Assembly (NCBI GenBank): GCA_937905835.1 | Contig: CALCXK010000044.1 | Span: forward strand, 15,329-79,328 | Origin: an uncultured Ilumatobacter sp. | Lineage (GTDB): Bacteria > Actinomycetota > Acidimicrobiia > Acidimicrobiales > Ilumatobacteraceae | Direction: 5' to 3' | DNA: 64,000 nucleotides | Shown: piece after piece, positions 41,827-50,398 of the stretch | Layout of the letters: every line of letters begins with the position of its first letter | How positions within the stretch are numbered: the first letter of the stretch is position 1 | Notes under the pieces: generated by a model | The model's database searches: none | Told to the model about the DNA's origin: nothing | Seen by the model: only the letters and a program-made list of their open reading frames with translations | Translations under genes and position numbers: made by a program

Positions 41827-42718
41827 AGCCGCTCGAAAGCGCTGCCGCACGCGCTGAAGCAGTGACCACGAAATAGACGCCGAGTACCACGAGCGCTCCA
41901 CCGAGCACTTCGATGAGGCCGAGGCGTTCGTCTCTGATCAGCCAGCCAAAGAACACACCCGATAGTGGGATCATGTAGGCCGTCGAGGCGGCCTGCGTTG
42001 GTGTGGCCCAGCGGACCACCGTTGCCATCAGCGCGAATGTCACCGCATTAGCCGGGACCGCTGCATAGAACAGCGGTACGAACAATCCGAGCGACCAGTC
42101 GGTGCCGCCAGTGCCTTCGACGACGAGCGCGAACGGGATCAGTACGGCTGCCGACATCGGCAACTGCACCGCAACGATCATCACCGGCGAGATGTGGGAG
42201 AAGTCTTTCCACTTCATGAACACCGTGCCGAAGGACCAGGCAAGCGCCGACAAGACGAGCGCCAGAACGCCGAAGGCCGCCGACTCGCCGCCGAGCGACG
42301 GCGAGGCCAGTACAGCCGCTCCAGCGAAACCAATCAGGAGGCCGATGATCCCGAGCCGCGTGGGCCGACTGCCGAGGAGCAGGAGGACAAGAACCGCGGT
42401 GAACAGCGGCATCGTGCTTGAAATCAGTGAGGCCAGGCCGGCAGGTACACGGCTGACACCAACGACGAGTAGTCCACTCGACACCGTGGTGATGCTGAAA
42501 CTGACCACAAAGATCCGTTGCAGGTCGTCGCGACGCATCGGAATCTTCTCGCCGCGGAGCACGGCGAATGAGAGCAGGAACGTGCCTCCGACGACGGTGC
42601 GGAGACCGGCCAGCATCAACGGAGTTGTGTGGTCGAGTGCGAATTTGAGTGCAGTGAAGTTCGCACCGATCAGCACCGCGACCAACGTGACGGTCGCGAG
42701 AGTAATTTTCGAGTTCAT
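41804..42718 (-). CDS. EamA/DMT family transporter
   Basis: 304 residues with ten predicted helices in two EamA repeats: VTLVAVLIGANFTALKFALD opens the first, GVLALVLSALAWSFGTVFMK the second. Helix ends such as PLMLAGLRTVVGGTFLLSFA and AYMIPLSGVFFGWLIRDERL match the family. It likely exports a metabolite or amino acid. It overlaps the 3' end of the dioxygenase gene by 23 bp in a convergent arrangement, and follows the dienelactone hydrolase gene at 69 bp on the same strand. Confidence 0.9.
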   Translation of the reverse strand: MNSKITLATVTLVAVLIGANFTALKFALDHTTPLMLAGLRTVVGGTFLLSFAVLRGEKIPMRRDDLQRIFVVSFSITTVSSGLLVVGVSRVPAGLASLISSTMPLFTAVLVLLLLGSRPTRLGIIGLLIGFAGAAVLASPSLGGESAAFGVLALVLSALAWSFGTVFMKWKDFSHISPVMIVAVQLPMSAAVLIPFALVVEGTGGTDWSLGLFVPLFYAAVPANAVTFALMATVVRWATPTQAASTAYMIPLSGVFFGWLIRDERLGLIEVLGGALVVLGVYFVVTASARAAALSSGFSSGSSA

Positions 42719-42787
42719 CGGCTCTCCGCTTTGGCGTTGAGCGTCAGACCCGACATCGACAGCTCACCGTGGAGCGCTGTGCGGGCA

Positions 42788-43513
42788 TCAGCGGAGCGCA
42801 CGAGAGAACAGGTCGTGGAGCCGTTCCCAGTGGCGCTCGGATGCTTCCTTGTTGTAGAGCGGTCCGCGTTCGCGGAACGTAAACCCGTGCTCGGTACCGG
42901 GGTACCACTCCGTTCGGCCTGCGCATCCCGATTCGATACGAGCCGCCTCGAACCCGTCGATCATCTCGGGCGGGGCATAGCTGTCGGTTTCGGCTGCGCC
43001 GACATAGACCTCGCCGGTGGCTGCAGCCAACTGCAGATGCGGCGAATCGGCGGCGGCGGTCACGAGCGCGACTCCGTGCAGAGAAGCTCCCGCGACGACC
43101 TGGCCCGGAAATTGACCGAGGAGGTAGACCGCGAATGGCCCACTCATGCAATAGCCGACTGCACCGACCTTGGCGGTCGAGGCAGCATCGTCGCCATCAG
43201 CATGGGCGATCAGTGCTCGTGCGTCAGCAGTCACGCGGTCATTCGACAGCGCGCTCATTAACTCGAACATGCGCTCACGGTCACCGGTTTCGAACACGTT
43301 GTAGTGCTCGACGTCGCGGTAGTACAGGTGCGGCGCCATGACGTAGTAGCCGACGGTGGCGAGCCGACGGGACATGTCACGAATCTCTTCGCGCATCCCG
43401 GGTGCGTCCATCATGAAGAGGACGAGCGGGTGTGGGCCGTGTTCCTCGGGGTGCACGATGAACGTGTTCATCGTGCCGTCTGTCGTCTCAATGTCGGCAA
43501 AGTGTTCGATCAT
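42788..43513 (-). CDS. Dienelactone hydrolase family protein
   Basis: 241 residues from ATG 43513. The alpha/beta-hydrolase core has PLVLFMMDAPGMREEIRDMS, the nucleophile elbow VGAVGYCMSGPFAVYLLG with Cys as in dienelactone hydrolases, the Asp in VYVGAAETDSYAPP and His in EWYPGTEHGFTFRERGP. The C-terminal His-Gly-Phe is the family signature. It may open a lactone ring in an aromatic pathway, or hydrolyse a different ester. Located between the CoA-transferase and EamA genes on one strand. Confidence 0.88.
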   Translation of the reverse strand: MIEHFADIETTDGTMNTFIVHPEEHGPHPLVLFMMDAPGMREEIRDMSRRLATVGYYVMAPHLYYRDVEHYNVFETGDRERMFELMSALSNDRVTADARALIAHADGDDAASTAKVGAVGYCMSGPFAVYLLGQFPGQVVAGASLHGVALVTAAADSPHLQLAAATGEVYVGAAETDSYAPPEMIDGFEAARIESGCAGRTEWYPGTEHGFTFRERGPLYNKEASERHWERLHDLFSRALR

Positions 43514-43610
43514 CGGCAGAGTCTCGCGCCCGCAACCGGCTGCATCGTTCTCGGAGACCAAAAACGAGACAGGGAATCTTGGCGACGATCCAACTTGGTT
43601 CTGACCGCCG

Positions 43611-44840
43611 TTATATCTCCGGCTGTGCGACCTTGCCATCGGCGATGAGTTGATCGATGGCCGCGTCGTCGAAGCCTGCGTCGGCGAGCACTGATCGAGT
43701 GTGTTGGCCTGGCGTGGGCGACGACCGACGCGGTGATGTGTCGACTCCTTGAATCCGGATCGGCGCCCGGACCGTGCGGTACTCACCGTGTTCGGCGTGC
43801 TCGATGGTCGGAAACAGGGCGATGGCCTCAGCCTGCGGGTCAGCAACCACTTCGTGTAGGCCAAGCACGGGGCCCCAGATCAGGCGATGCTCGTCGAAGA
43901 TCGGCCCCCACTCATCACGCGGGCGGGCGCCTAACGCAGCGTCGACCAGGTCGACAATCTCGGCCATGTTGTCGAATCGACCCTTCATGTCTTGCAGGCG
44001 ATCGTCATCGAGGAGACCTTCGAGGCCGAGCGCTGTGCAGAAGCGTGGCCACGCAGCCTCTTCCGGCATGTTGAACACGACCCAGTTGTCGTCGCCGCAC
44101 GGGTAGCGGTTCGCCGTTGCAACAATCTGCTGTCGGCGTGAGCGGCGTCGGACCGGCGCCTGATCGACGGCGGTGATGCCGTAGTCGGTGGCCAGCGTCC
44201 ACACCGCCGTTTCAAAGAGGGAGGTCTCGATGGCCTGGCCGGTGCCTGTCCGTTCGGCGAGCCGCAGTGCGGCGAGGATGCCGCTGAGTAGGGCAAGGCC
44301 AGTCGTGTGGTCACCCTGAGCCGGCCGAGCCATGGCGACCTGACCGTCGTCGCCGTCGCGCATCGAGTCGTACAGACCCGACCGTCCGAAGAATGCCGTG
44401 ACGTCGTATCCGGGGCGCCACGCCTCGGGCCCGTCGGTGCCGTAGCCGGTGAGTGTTGCGTGGACGAGTTTCGAGTTCGTCTTCCACAGCTGCTCGGGCG
44501 AGAGGCCGAATTTCTCCTGGCGATGCTGGAGCAGGTTGCAGAGGAATACGTCGGCGCCCTCGCAGAGCCGGTGCACGATGTTACGGCCCTCGTCCGAAGC
44601 CAGGTCGACGGCGATCGAGCGTTTGCCGCGGTTGTCGACGTCGAACTGGAAGTCGTACCCCTTGAAGGCGCCGTTGACCTTGGCGGGCCGTGTGGTGTTG
44701 CGCATCGGGTCGCCCGACAGCGGCTCGATCTTGATGACGTCGGCACCGAGGTCGGACAGGATCGCGGCCGCACTCGGCGCAGCCATCCAACTGTCGATCT
44801 CGATCACCCGGATGTCATCGAGGGGCAGCGGCGTGCTCAT
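43611..44840 (-). CDS. CoA-transferase family III (CaiB/BaiF)
   Basis: 409 residues from ATG 44840. Opening DIRVIEIDSWMAAPSAAAIL, LGADVIKIEPLSGDPMR, and NRGKRSIAVDLASDEGRNIV are class III CoA-transferase motifs; FLCNLLQHRQEKFGLSPEQL and VHATLTGYGTDGPEAWRPGY (with its catalytic-loop Asp near residue 165) follow. It swaps CoA between carboxylic acids, activating a substrate for degradation. Probably first of an operon with dienelactone hydrolase and the EamA transporter. Confidence 0.9.
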   Translation of the reverse strand: MSTPLPLDDIRVIEIDSWMAAPSAAAILSDLGADVIKIEPLSGDPMRNTTRPAKVNGAFKGYDFQFDVDNRGKRSIAVDLASDEGRNIVHRLCEGADVFLCNLLQHRQEKFGLSPEQLWKTNSKLVHATLTGYGTDGPEAWRPGYDVTAFFGRSGLYDSMRDGDDGQVAMARPAQGDHTTGLALLSGILAALRLAERTGTGQAIETSLFETAVWTLATDYGITAVDQAPVRRRSRRQQIVATANRYPCGDDNWVVFNMPEEAAWPRFCTALGLEGLLDDDRLQDMKGRFDNMAEIVDLVDAALGARPRDEWGPIFDEHRLIWGPVLGLHEVVADPQAEAIALFPTIEHAEHGEYRTVRAPIRIQGVDTSPRRSSPTPGQHTRSVLADAGFDDAAIDQLIADGKVAQPEI

Positions 44841-45052
44841 CGACGCATCATTCCAGAGTCTCCCTCGATTCATCTCCTCGGCCCAGCCATCCGATCACCT
44901 CGATCTGGAGGTCCGGCGGTTGTAGATGCGACCGGGCGGCACGTCGGATCACGATTCCAATCGATCCGAGTGTGAGCTCGCTGAACGTCGGCCATGCCGC
45001 CGCCATCAGGTTGGCGGCGCTGGCTCGCAACACGCGCGGGTAGGTTGCGGCG

Positions 45053-46618
45053 GTGGACGAAGCGCAACCAGACGAGCGCGTGCGCGAACAGTTGCTCGGA
45101 GCAATGGACGTGCTCCGCTCGGTCATCGCCGCACCTGAGATCCTCGAACAGCTCGATGCGCAGGAGAAGGCGGCCTTCTTCAATGCAGCCGGCGACGTGT
45201 TCTACCCCGACCCAGAGATTCGCCGGCGACGCACGAAACTGCTGCAGCAGCAGCGTCGGCAGCAACGGGTCCGGTCTGACGAGCAGACGCTCGACGAGAC
45301 CGGCATCCGGACGCTGCGCGGTCGGGCGGTGTTCACCACCCCTGACGTCTTCCCACCCCACGGCTTCGAGCAGCGTGACGTCGAAGACCAGCCCGACGAG
45401 CCCCCGTTCCGGGAGACCCTCGACGAGCAGCACTGCTACATCTGCAAGGTCCGCTACCGCGAGATCCACCAATTCTACGACCAGCTCTGCCCGGCCTGTG
45501 CCACCTTCAACTTCGACAAGCGCGGTGAGCTCGCCGACATGACCGGGATGGTCGTCCTCCTGACTGGCGGACGCGTCAAGATCGGCTACCAGGCCGGCAT
45601 CAAGCTGCTCCGATGCGGTGCTGAGCTGATCGTCGCCACACGTTTCCCGCGTGACGCGGCAGCGCGGTACTCAGCCGAACCCGACTTCGCCGAGTGGGGT
45701 GTCCGACTCGAAGTCTTCGGCCTCGACCTGCGCCACACCCCGAGTGTCGAGGCATTCTGTGCCCACGTGTCAACGACCCGCACTCGGCTCGACGGCATCA
45801 TCAATAACGCTTGCCAGACCGTGCGCCGCCCAACGGGGTTCTACGAACACATGATGGATGTCGAGACCGCTGCGCTCGACACGTTGCCAGCCGAAGTACT
45901 GCAGCTCGTCGGTTCATACGAGCAGCTCCGTAGCCCGGCGTCGATCGCCACGGCGACGGATTCGAACGACACCACTGCACTCACGATGCCCGCATCAGCC
46001 CAGGCCCCAGGCCTGAAACGGTCTGCCGAGCTCTCCCAGACGGTGCTGCTCCCGGAAGACCAACCTTCGGCCGACACACTCTTTCCGGCGGGCCAACTCG
46101 ACCAGGACCTCCAGCAGGTCGACCTCCGCGGTCGAAATTCGTGGAGGCTACAACTGCACGAGGTGTCCTCGATCGAACTGTTGGAAACGCAACTCGTCAA
46201 TGCCGTTGCGCCGTTCGTGTTGAACGCCCGGCTCAAGCCCCTTATGGAAGCCACGCCGGGCAACCACAAGCACGTCGTCAACGTGTCAGCAGTCGAGGGC
46301 CAGTTTTACCGGTCGCGTAAAACGACGAAACACCCGCACACGAACATGGCGAAGGCCGCGCTCAACATGATGACCCGCACGTCGGCGACCGACTTTCACG
46401 CGTCGGGCATCAACATGAACAGCGTCGATACCGGCTGGGTCAGCGACGAAGACCCCGTGGCGATCGCCGAGGCCAAAACCGCCGAACACCGGTTCCACCC
46501 TCCGCTCGACATCGTCGATGGTGCGGCTCGGATCGTCGACCCGATCATCGACGGCCTGAACACCGGTACGCACGTGTGGGGTCAGTTCCTCAAGGACTAC
46601 GCGCCCACCGATTGGTAG
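45053..46618 (+). CDS. SDR-fold oxidoreductase with N-terminal zinc ribbon
   Basis: 521 residues from GTG 45053. Residues 1-120 are charged and helical. A zinc-ribbon-like pair C128-x2-C131 / C146-x2-C149 (HCYICKVRYREIHQF, LCPACATFNF) precedes an SDR fold starting VVLLTGGRVKIGYQAGIKLL. NNACQTVRRPT replaces the usual NNAG loop and has a long insertion after it. The SDR Ser survives (VVNVSAVEG), but the YxxxK motif reads TNMAK: Lys434 kept, Tyr replaced by Thr430. Such a protein may not be a standard dehydrogenase; the family seems conserved but uncharacterised. Confidence 0.75.
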   Translation: MDEAQPDERVREQLLGAMDVLRSVIAAPEILEQLDAQEKAAFFNAAGDVFYPDPEIRRRRTKLLQQQRRQQRVRSDEQTLDETGIRTLRGRAVFTTPDVFPPHGFEQRDVEDQPDEPPFRETLDEQHCYICKVRYREIHQFYDQLCPACATFNFDKRGELADMTGMVVLLTGGRVKIGYQAGIKLLRCGAELIVATRFPRDAAARYSAEPDFAEWGVRLEVFGLDLRHTPSVEAFCAHVSTTRTRLDGIINNACQTVRRPTGFYEHMMDVETAALDTLPAEVLQLVGSYEQLRSPASIATATDSNDTTALTMPASAQAPGLKRSAELSQTVLLPEDQPSADTLFPAGQLDQDLQQVDLRGRNSWRLQLHEVSSIELLETQLVNAVAPFVLNARLKPLMEATPGNHKHVVNVSAVEGQFYRSRKTTKHPHTNMAKAALNMMTRTSATDFHASGINMNSVDTGWVSDEDPVAIAEAKTAEHRFHPPLDIVDGAARIVDPIIDGLNTGTHVWGQFLKDYAPTDW

Positions 46619-46799
46619 CCGGCGAGTACCTGGCCTGTTCAGGTCGAGGCTCCGGCGACGGGGTGTTCGAGTTCATGTTGTTACTCATGCCGTAGTGATA
46701 CGTCGTCTGTCAGCGATCGATTCGCAGGCTGTGAGCATGCTTGTTCTGGTCACATCTCGATGGGATCGCAAGCAATGTCACACAAAAACTCGCCGCCCA

Positions 46800-47681
46800 T
46801 CAGGGCCGCATGTCGCCGAGCAGCGTTGCCTTGACACGATCGATCTGCGGTTCCGACAGCGAGCGATTGGACTTCACCTTGACGGTGGTCGTCCCCGACG
46901 GATGCTCATGCGCATCGAGGTCACGCAAGAAGATCACTCCGGTGAGCCCGGCGTCGTTCGACGCCGCCGCGAGCCGGTCGAGCGCGTCGACCTCGGCATT
47001 CGCCCAGTCAGTCGTGGAAACAATGATGTCGTTGGTCGCTGGCAGCTGCGACAAGTTGGTGACGCACTCGATGCTGCTGTGGCCAGCGTGCCAGGTTGCA
47101 CCCTCGGCAGTCCGCAGCCTCACAGCAGCTGCGCCGACGAGGTCGATGGTCCCCTCGACGTCTTGCCCCGACACACGCAGAATGACCTCGTCGCCGACCG
47201 CGTAGCGATCTTCGAAGAGGGCGACGGTCCCGGTGATCAGGTTTCGGATGACTTCCTGGCCCGAAAGGGCGAGCGCTAACCCGAGGAAGCCAGCGCTCGA
47301 GATGACCAAAACAGCATCGACGCCCACGATGTTCAGGCCGATCAGCATCGCACCGAGGAAGATGCAACCCGTCACGAGATGTCCGAGCTTGCGCGCTGCG
47401 GCGTCGGAGCGCGTCCGGCGACGAGTCTGCTCCTGCCCGTCGGCGTCGACGTTGCGGGGGAGGCGCACTCGCCAGATCCCGGCATCGGACTGGGCCCGCC
47501 GCATCGAACGTCGAGTCAGCGTTCGGATCGAGCGACGCGCGATCCACGAGAGAGCCATCGCTGCTGGCAACAGGAGGACAAGTTCGGCCACTGAGGCCAG
47601 CGTGTTGATCATGACGAAACCAATTCTGAGTTGAGGAGGTGAACCCTCCGAGAGCAACTGCGACAGCAACTGCGTCAGCAA
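46800..47681 (-). CDS. MscS-type mechanosensitive channel
   Basis: About 293 residues from TTG 47681 (ATG 47612 is an alternative). Transmembrane segments TLASVAELVLLLPAAMALSW, LGHLVTGCIFLGAMLIGLNI and the pore helix VLVISSAGFLGLALALSGQE lead into the MscS beta domain (NLITGTVALFEDRYAVGDEV). It is a short member with only three helices and a basic loop (WRVRLPRNVDADGQEQTRRR). It should open under membrane tension to release solutes. The 190 bp upstream hold nothing recognisable. Confidence 0.82.
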   Translation of the reverse strand: MLTQLLSQLLSEGSPPQLRIGFVMINTLASVAELVLLLPAAMALSWIARRSIRTLTRRSMRRAQSDAGIWRVRLPRNVDADGQEQTRRRTRSDAAARKLGHLVTGCIFLGAMLIGLNIVGVDAVLVISSAGFLGLALALSGQEVIRNLITGTVALFEDRYAVGDEVILRVSGQDVEGTIDLVGAAAVRLRTAEGATWHAGHSSIECVTNLSQLPATNDIIVSTTDWANAEVDALDRLAAASNDAGLTGVIFLRDLDAHEHPSGTTTVKVKSNRSLSEPQIDRVKATLLGDMRP

Positions 47682-47871
47682 AACTATCCACCCAACTCAC
47701 ACGTACACCGTCGCAAGCCCGAGGTCGACGTGTGACAGAACACACGTGCCACCGGGTCAGCCACGATCCGCCGCAGCGACCCAGGGTGTAGTGCAACAAC
47801 ACACCGATCCGGTTGGATTCGGTCACGGTTGTACCCCGAGCATGGCGTCGGTGAGTGGCACGCTGCGGGCG

Positions 47872-49449
47872 CTACGGCGAAGATGCCTTTACGAACGCTG
47901 TGACCTCGTCGACGAGGCGCGCCCACATGCCTGGAGGGAGATCATGGCCGAGCCCGTCGATCTCGATGTAACGGGCGTTCGACAGGCAGTCAGCAGTGTG
48001 CCGGCCCGCGCTCGGGTCGATCAACGTGTCAGCAGCACCGTGCATGACGAGCGCCGGCATCTGCACCATCTGCAACATGTCGTCGCGGACTGGGCTGCGG
48101 AGCACTGCCGCGTATTGCCGTTGTGTCCCTGCCGGGTCGACGCCGTGGTCGAACATCTCGGCACCTTTGGCGCGGACCCAAACTGGGTCCCACAACTCAG
48201 GCGATGCCCAGAACCGCTCCGTCTCGACACGATGATCAAGCCATCCTGCCCGATCATCTGGAGCGACAGCGAGCAGGGCGTTGTGAACAGCAGGGTCGCT
48301 GCTGCCGACTGTGCGGTTGCCAGTTGACGACATCAGCGAGACGAGATGGCTCACGCGTTCGGGGTGCTCAATCGCCACCTGCTGCGCAATCATCCCGCCC
48401 ATCGACTGCCCGAACACGACGGCGTCGTCCCACCCGACCGAGTCGAGAACTGCGACGGCATCGGCGGCCATGTCGCTCGCTTCGTACTCGCCGACTGACC
48501 GCGACGAACGGCCGACGTCACGGTTATCGAAGCGCACGACGTCGAACCCGGCTTCGACGAACAGGCCTACGAAACCTTGCTGGTACGCCGCCGAAGGCGA
48601 GCCAAGTCCGTTGATCAAGAGCAGCCTGGTGCCACCAATCGGGCCAGGAGTCCGTTGCCACCACAGCCGCGTGCCACCGTTGATCGCCCACGAACCTGAC
48701 ACCTGACCCGGTGAGTTCCGCACGAGTTCACTGATATCGGCCACGACTGCATCGGCCTCGGCAGACACCCACGTCGGTGTGGCAGTCGGGTCACATCGCG
48801 CAACGAATCGTGTGCCTGCAGCCTGCGCTGTTGCCAGGTCCTGACGACTGTCGCCGACAAAGACAATGTCGGACGGCGCGACGTTCCATGCCGCTGCGAT
48901 TTCGAGCAACACTGCCGGGTCCGGTTTGACCGGGCCGCCGTCGTCGGCACATCGCACCGGATCAAACACAACAGCGAGGTCGTGAGTAACGAGTTCGTCG
49001 CGTGTGTTGGCGACGCCGTCGGAGGTAGCAATGGCGAGCCGGAGGCCTGTGTCAGCGAGTGCACGGAGTGTCCCCGCTATGTCTCCGATCGGAGCGACCG
49101 GTCCGAACCGTTCCAAAGCCACCGCATCGCCAACGGCGGCACGAGCCAGGTCGGGATCGTGCCCCAGGGACACCAACTCCTCAATGACTCGCGTACCGAT
49201 CTCGCTGACTGACCCGACCGCCGCGAGTCCGTCGATGACCAAGCCGCCCTCAGCGACCCCCAGCAACCCGGTCAGCACCGCTGACAGCGATGCGTCGCCC
49301 AGGCGTTCTGCAACGTCATCGATGATCCCACTGAAGTACGGGTACCAGCGCGCGTCAAGATCGAACAGGGTGCCGTCTTTGTCAAACACGATGCCAACCG
49401 CGCCTGCCATCACCAACGCGATCGGGTCGCCTCCGGCTGAGGCATCCAT
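47872..49449 (-). CDS. HAD-superfamily hydrolase fused to alpha/beta hydrolase
   Basis: 525 residues, two catalytic domains. Residues about 15-235 are a HAD phosphatase: GIVFDKDGTLFDLDARW (motif I), LRLAIATSDGVANTRDEL (II), VKPDPAVLLEIAAAWN (III) and IVFVGDSRQDLATAQAAG (IV). Residues about 245-525 are an alpha/beta hydrolase with VVFGQSMGGMIAQQVAIEHP (nucleophile Ser), MHGAADTLIDPSAG (Asp) and IEIDGLGHDLPPGMW (His). Both sets look complete. It follows an EEP phosphodiesterase at 4 bp and ends the peptide-type ABC operon, suggesting joint processing of an imported phosphorylated or esterified compound. Confidence 0.88.
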   Translation of the reverse strand: MDASAGGDPIALVMAGAVGIVFDKDGTLFDLDARWYPYFSGIIDDVAERLGDASLSAVLTGLLGVAEGGLVIDGLAAVGSVSEIGTRVIEELVSLGHDPDLARAAVGDAVALERFGPVAPIGDIAGTLRALADTGLRLAIATSDGVANTRDELVTHDLAVVFDPVRCADDGGPVKPDPAVLLEIAAAWNVAPSDIVFVGDSRQDLATAQAAGTRFVARCDPTATPTWVSAEADAVVADISELVRNSPGQVSGSWAINGGTRLWWQRTPGPIGGTRLLLINGLGSPSAAYQQGFVGLFVEAGFDVVRFDNRDVGRSSRSVGEYEASDMAADAVAVLDSVGWDDAVVFGQSMGGMIAQQVAIEHPERVSHLVSLMSSTGNRTVGSSDPAVHNALLAVAPDDRAGWLDHRVETERFWASPELWDPVWVRAKGAEMFDHGVDPAGTQRQYAAVLRSPVRDDMLQMVQMPALVMHGAADTLIDPSAGRHTADCLSNARYIEIDGLGHDLPPGMWARLVDEVTAFVKASSP

Positions 49450-49453
49450 GAGA

Positions 49454-50398
49454 TCAGCCCGGCCGGTTCGGATCGTCTAAAGGTTGGCGCTGGGCTGGCC
49501 TGTCAACGTCGTTACTACCAGCAACAGCAAGATCGATCCACACCGGTTGATGATCTGAGCCGGTGGCCTTCTCGTCGATGCCGGCAGCGACGACCCGCTC
49601 CGCCAGGCCAGGGGTGACGAACACATAGTCGAGCCGCGTCCCCTCGGTGAACTTCGTTTGCTCGTCCCACCATGTGACCCCGTCGGTGATGTCGCGTCCG
49701 GTCAGTCGCCAGGTGTCGACCAACCGATCGGACGTCATGATGGGCCCGTAGTAGTAATCAGGCTCGCCGGTCATCGCAACATAGGCCGGCGACTCGGGCA
49801 GCATGTTGCAGTCGCCCATCACCACGTAGTCCTCAGGTACCTCGCTCGGCATTCCAAGCAACCGTGACGGCCCGGTTGCCGCAGTACCGTGCCGAGCCGC
49901 GTCCGCAGCGAACGCCAGCAGGTGTTCGATCTCGGCGACGCGGTGGCGTTCGAGCAGGTGATCGAGATGGACGACGTACACACGGATCGGCCCGTCCGGG
50001 TGTTCGATAACAGCCTCAAGCGCGCCACGCTGCAGTGCAACGGTGTCGAACGTGCGCAGCCGCGGGAACAGTTCGAGACGCATTGACGTGATCGGCCACC
50101 GGCTGAGCAGCATGTTGCCGAACTGAGCCCGCCGATTGATGATGGTTCCGTCGTCCGTACGGATCGACGCATCGACGTCAGCGGGCGGCCCGTACACCCA
50201 GTAGTAGTCGTCGAGTAATGCTGCGAGTTCGGCTGGCTGGTCTTGCTCGTTGTTCGGTCGAAGGTACCGCGTGACTTCCTGCAGCCCGATGATGTCGGCC
50301 CCCCGCACGGTGTCGGCAATGCGCCCCAGGTCGTACTCGCCATCCTTGCCGCGCGAATACTGGATGTTGTAGCTGACGAGGCGAATCGACGTACTCAC
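49454..50398 (-). CDS. Endonuclease/exonuclease/phosphatase (EEP) family protein
   Basis: 314 residues from GTG 50398, GTGA overlap with the ABC ATPase stop. EEP motifs: IRLVSYNIQYSRGKDGEYDL, GADIIGLQEVTRYLR with the Mg-binding Glu, YVVHLDHLLERHR, VVMGDCNMLPESPAY with Asp and Asn, and TGSDHQPVWIDL with the final Asp-His. The family includes DNases, sphingomyelinase-like and phosphodiesterase enzymes. No signal peptide, so it works in the cytoplasm; clustering with an importer suggests a small-molecule phosphodiester. Confidence 0.88.
   Translation of the reverse strand: MSTSIRLVSYNIQYSRGKDGEYDLGRIADTVRGADIIGLQEVTRYLRPNNEQDQPAELAALLDDYYWVYGPPADVDASIRTDDGTIINRRAQFGNMLLSRWPITSMRLELFPRLRTFDTVALQRGALEAVIEHPDGPIRVYVVHLDHLLERHRVAEIEHLLAFAADAARHGTAATGPSRLLGMPSEVPEDYVVMGDCNMLPESPAYVAMTGEPDYYYGPIMTSDRLVDTWRLTGRDITDGVTWWDEQTKFTEGTRLDYVFVTPGLAERVVAAGIDEKATGSDHQPVWIDLAVAGSNDVDRPAQRQPLDDPNRPG

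Noticed and set aside
44848..45006. 52-residue frame on minus ending 7 bp before the CoA-transferase start
   Set aside because: Plausible composition but no ribosome-binding site or recognisable family; it could be chance in a GC-rich region.
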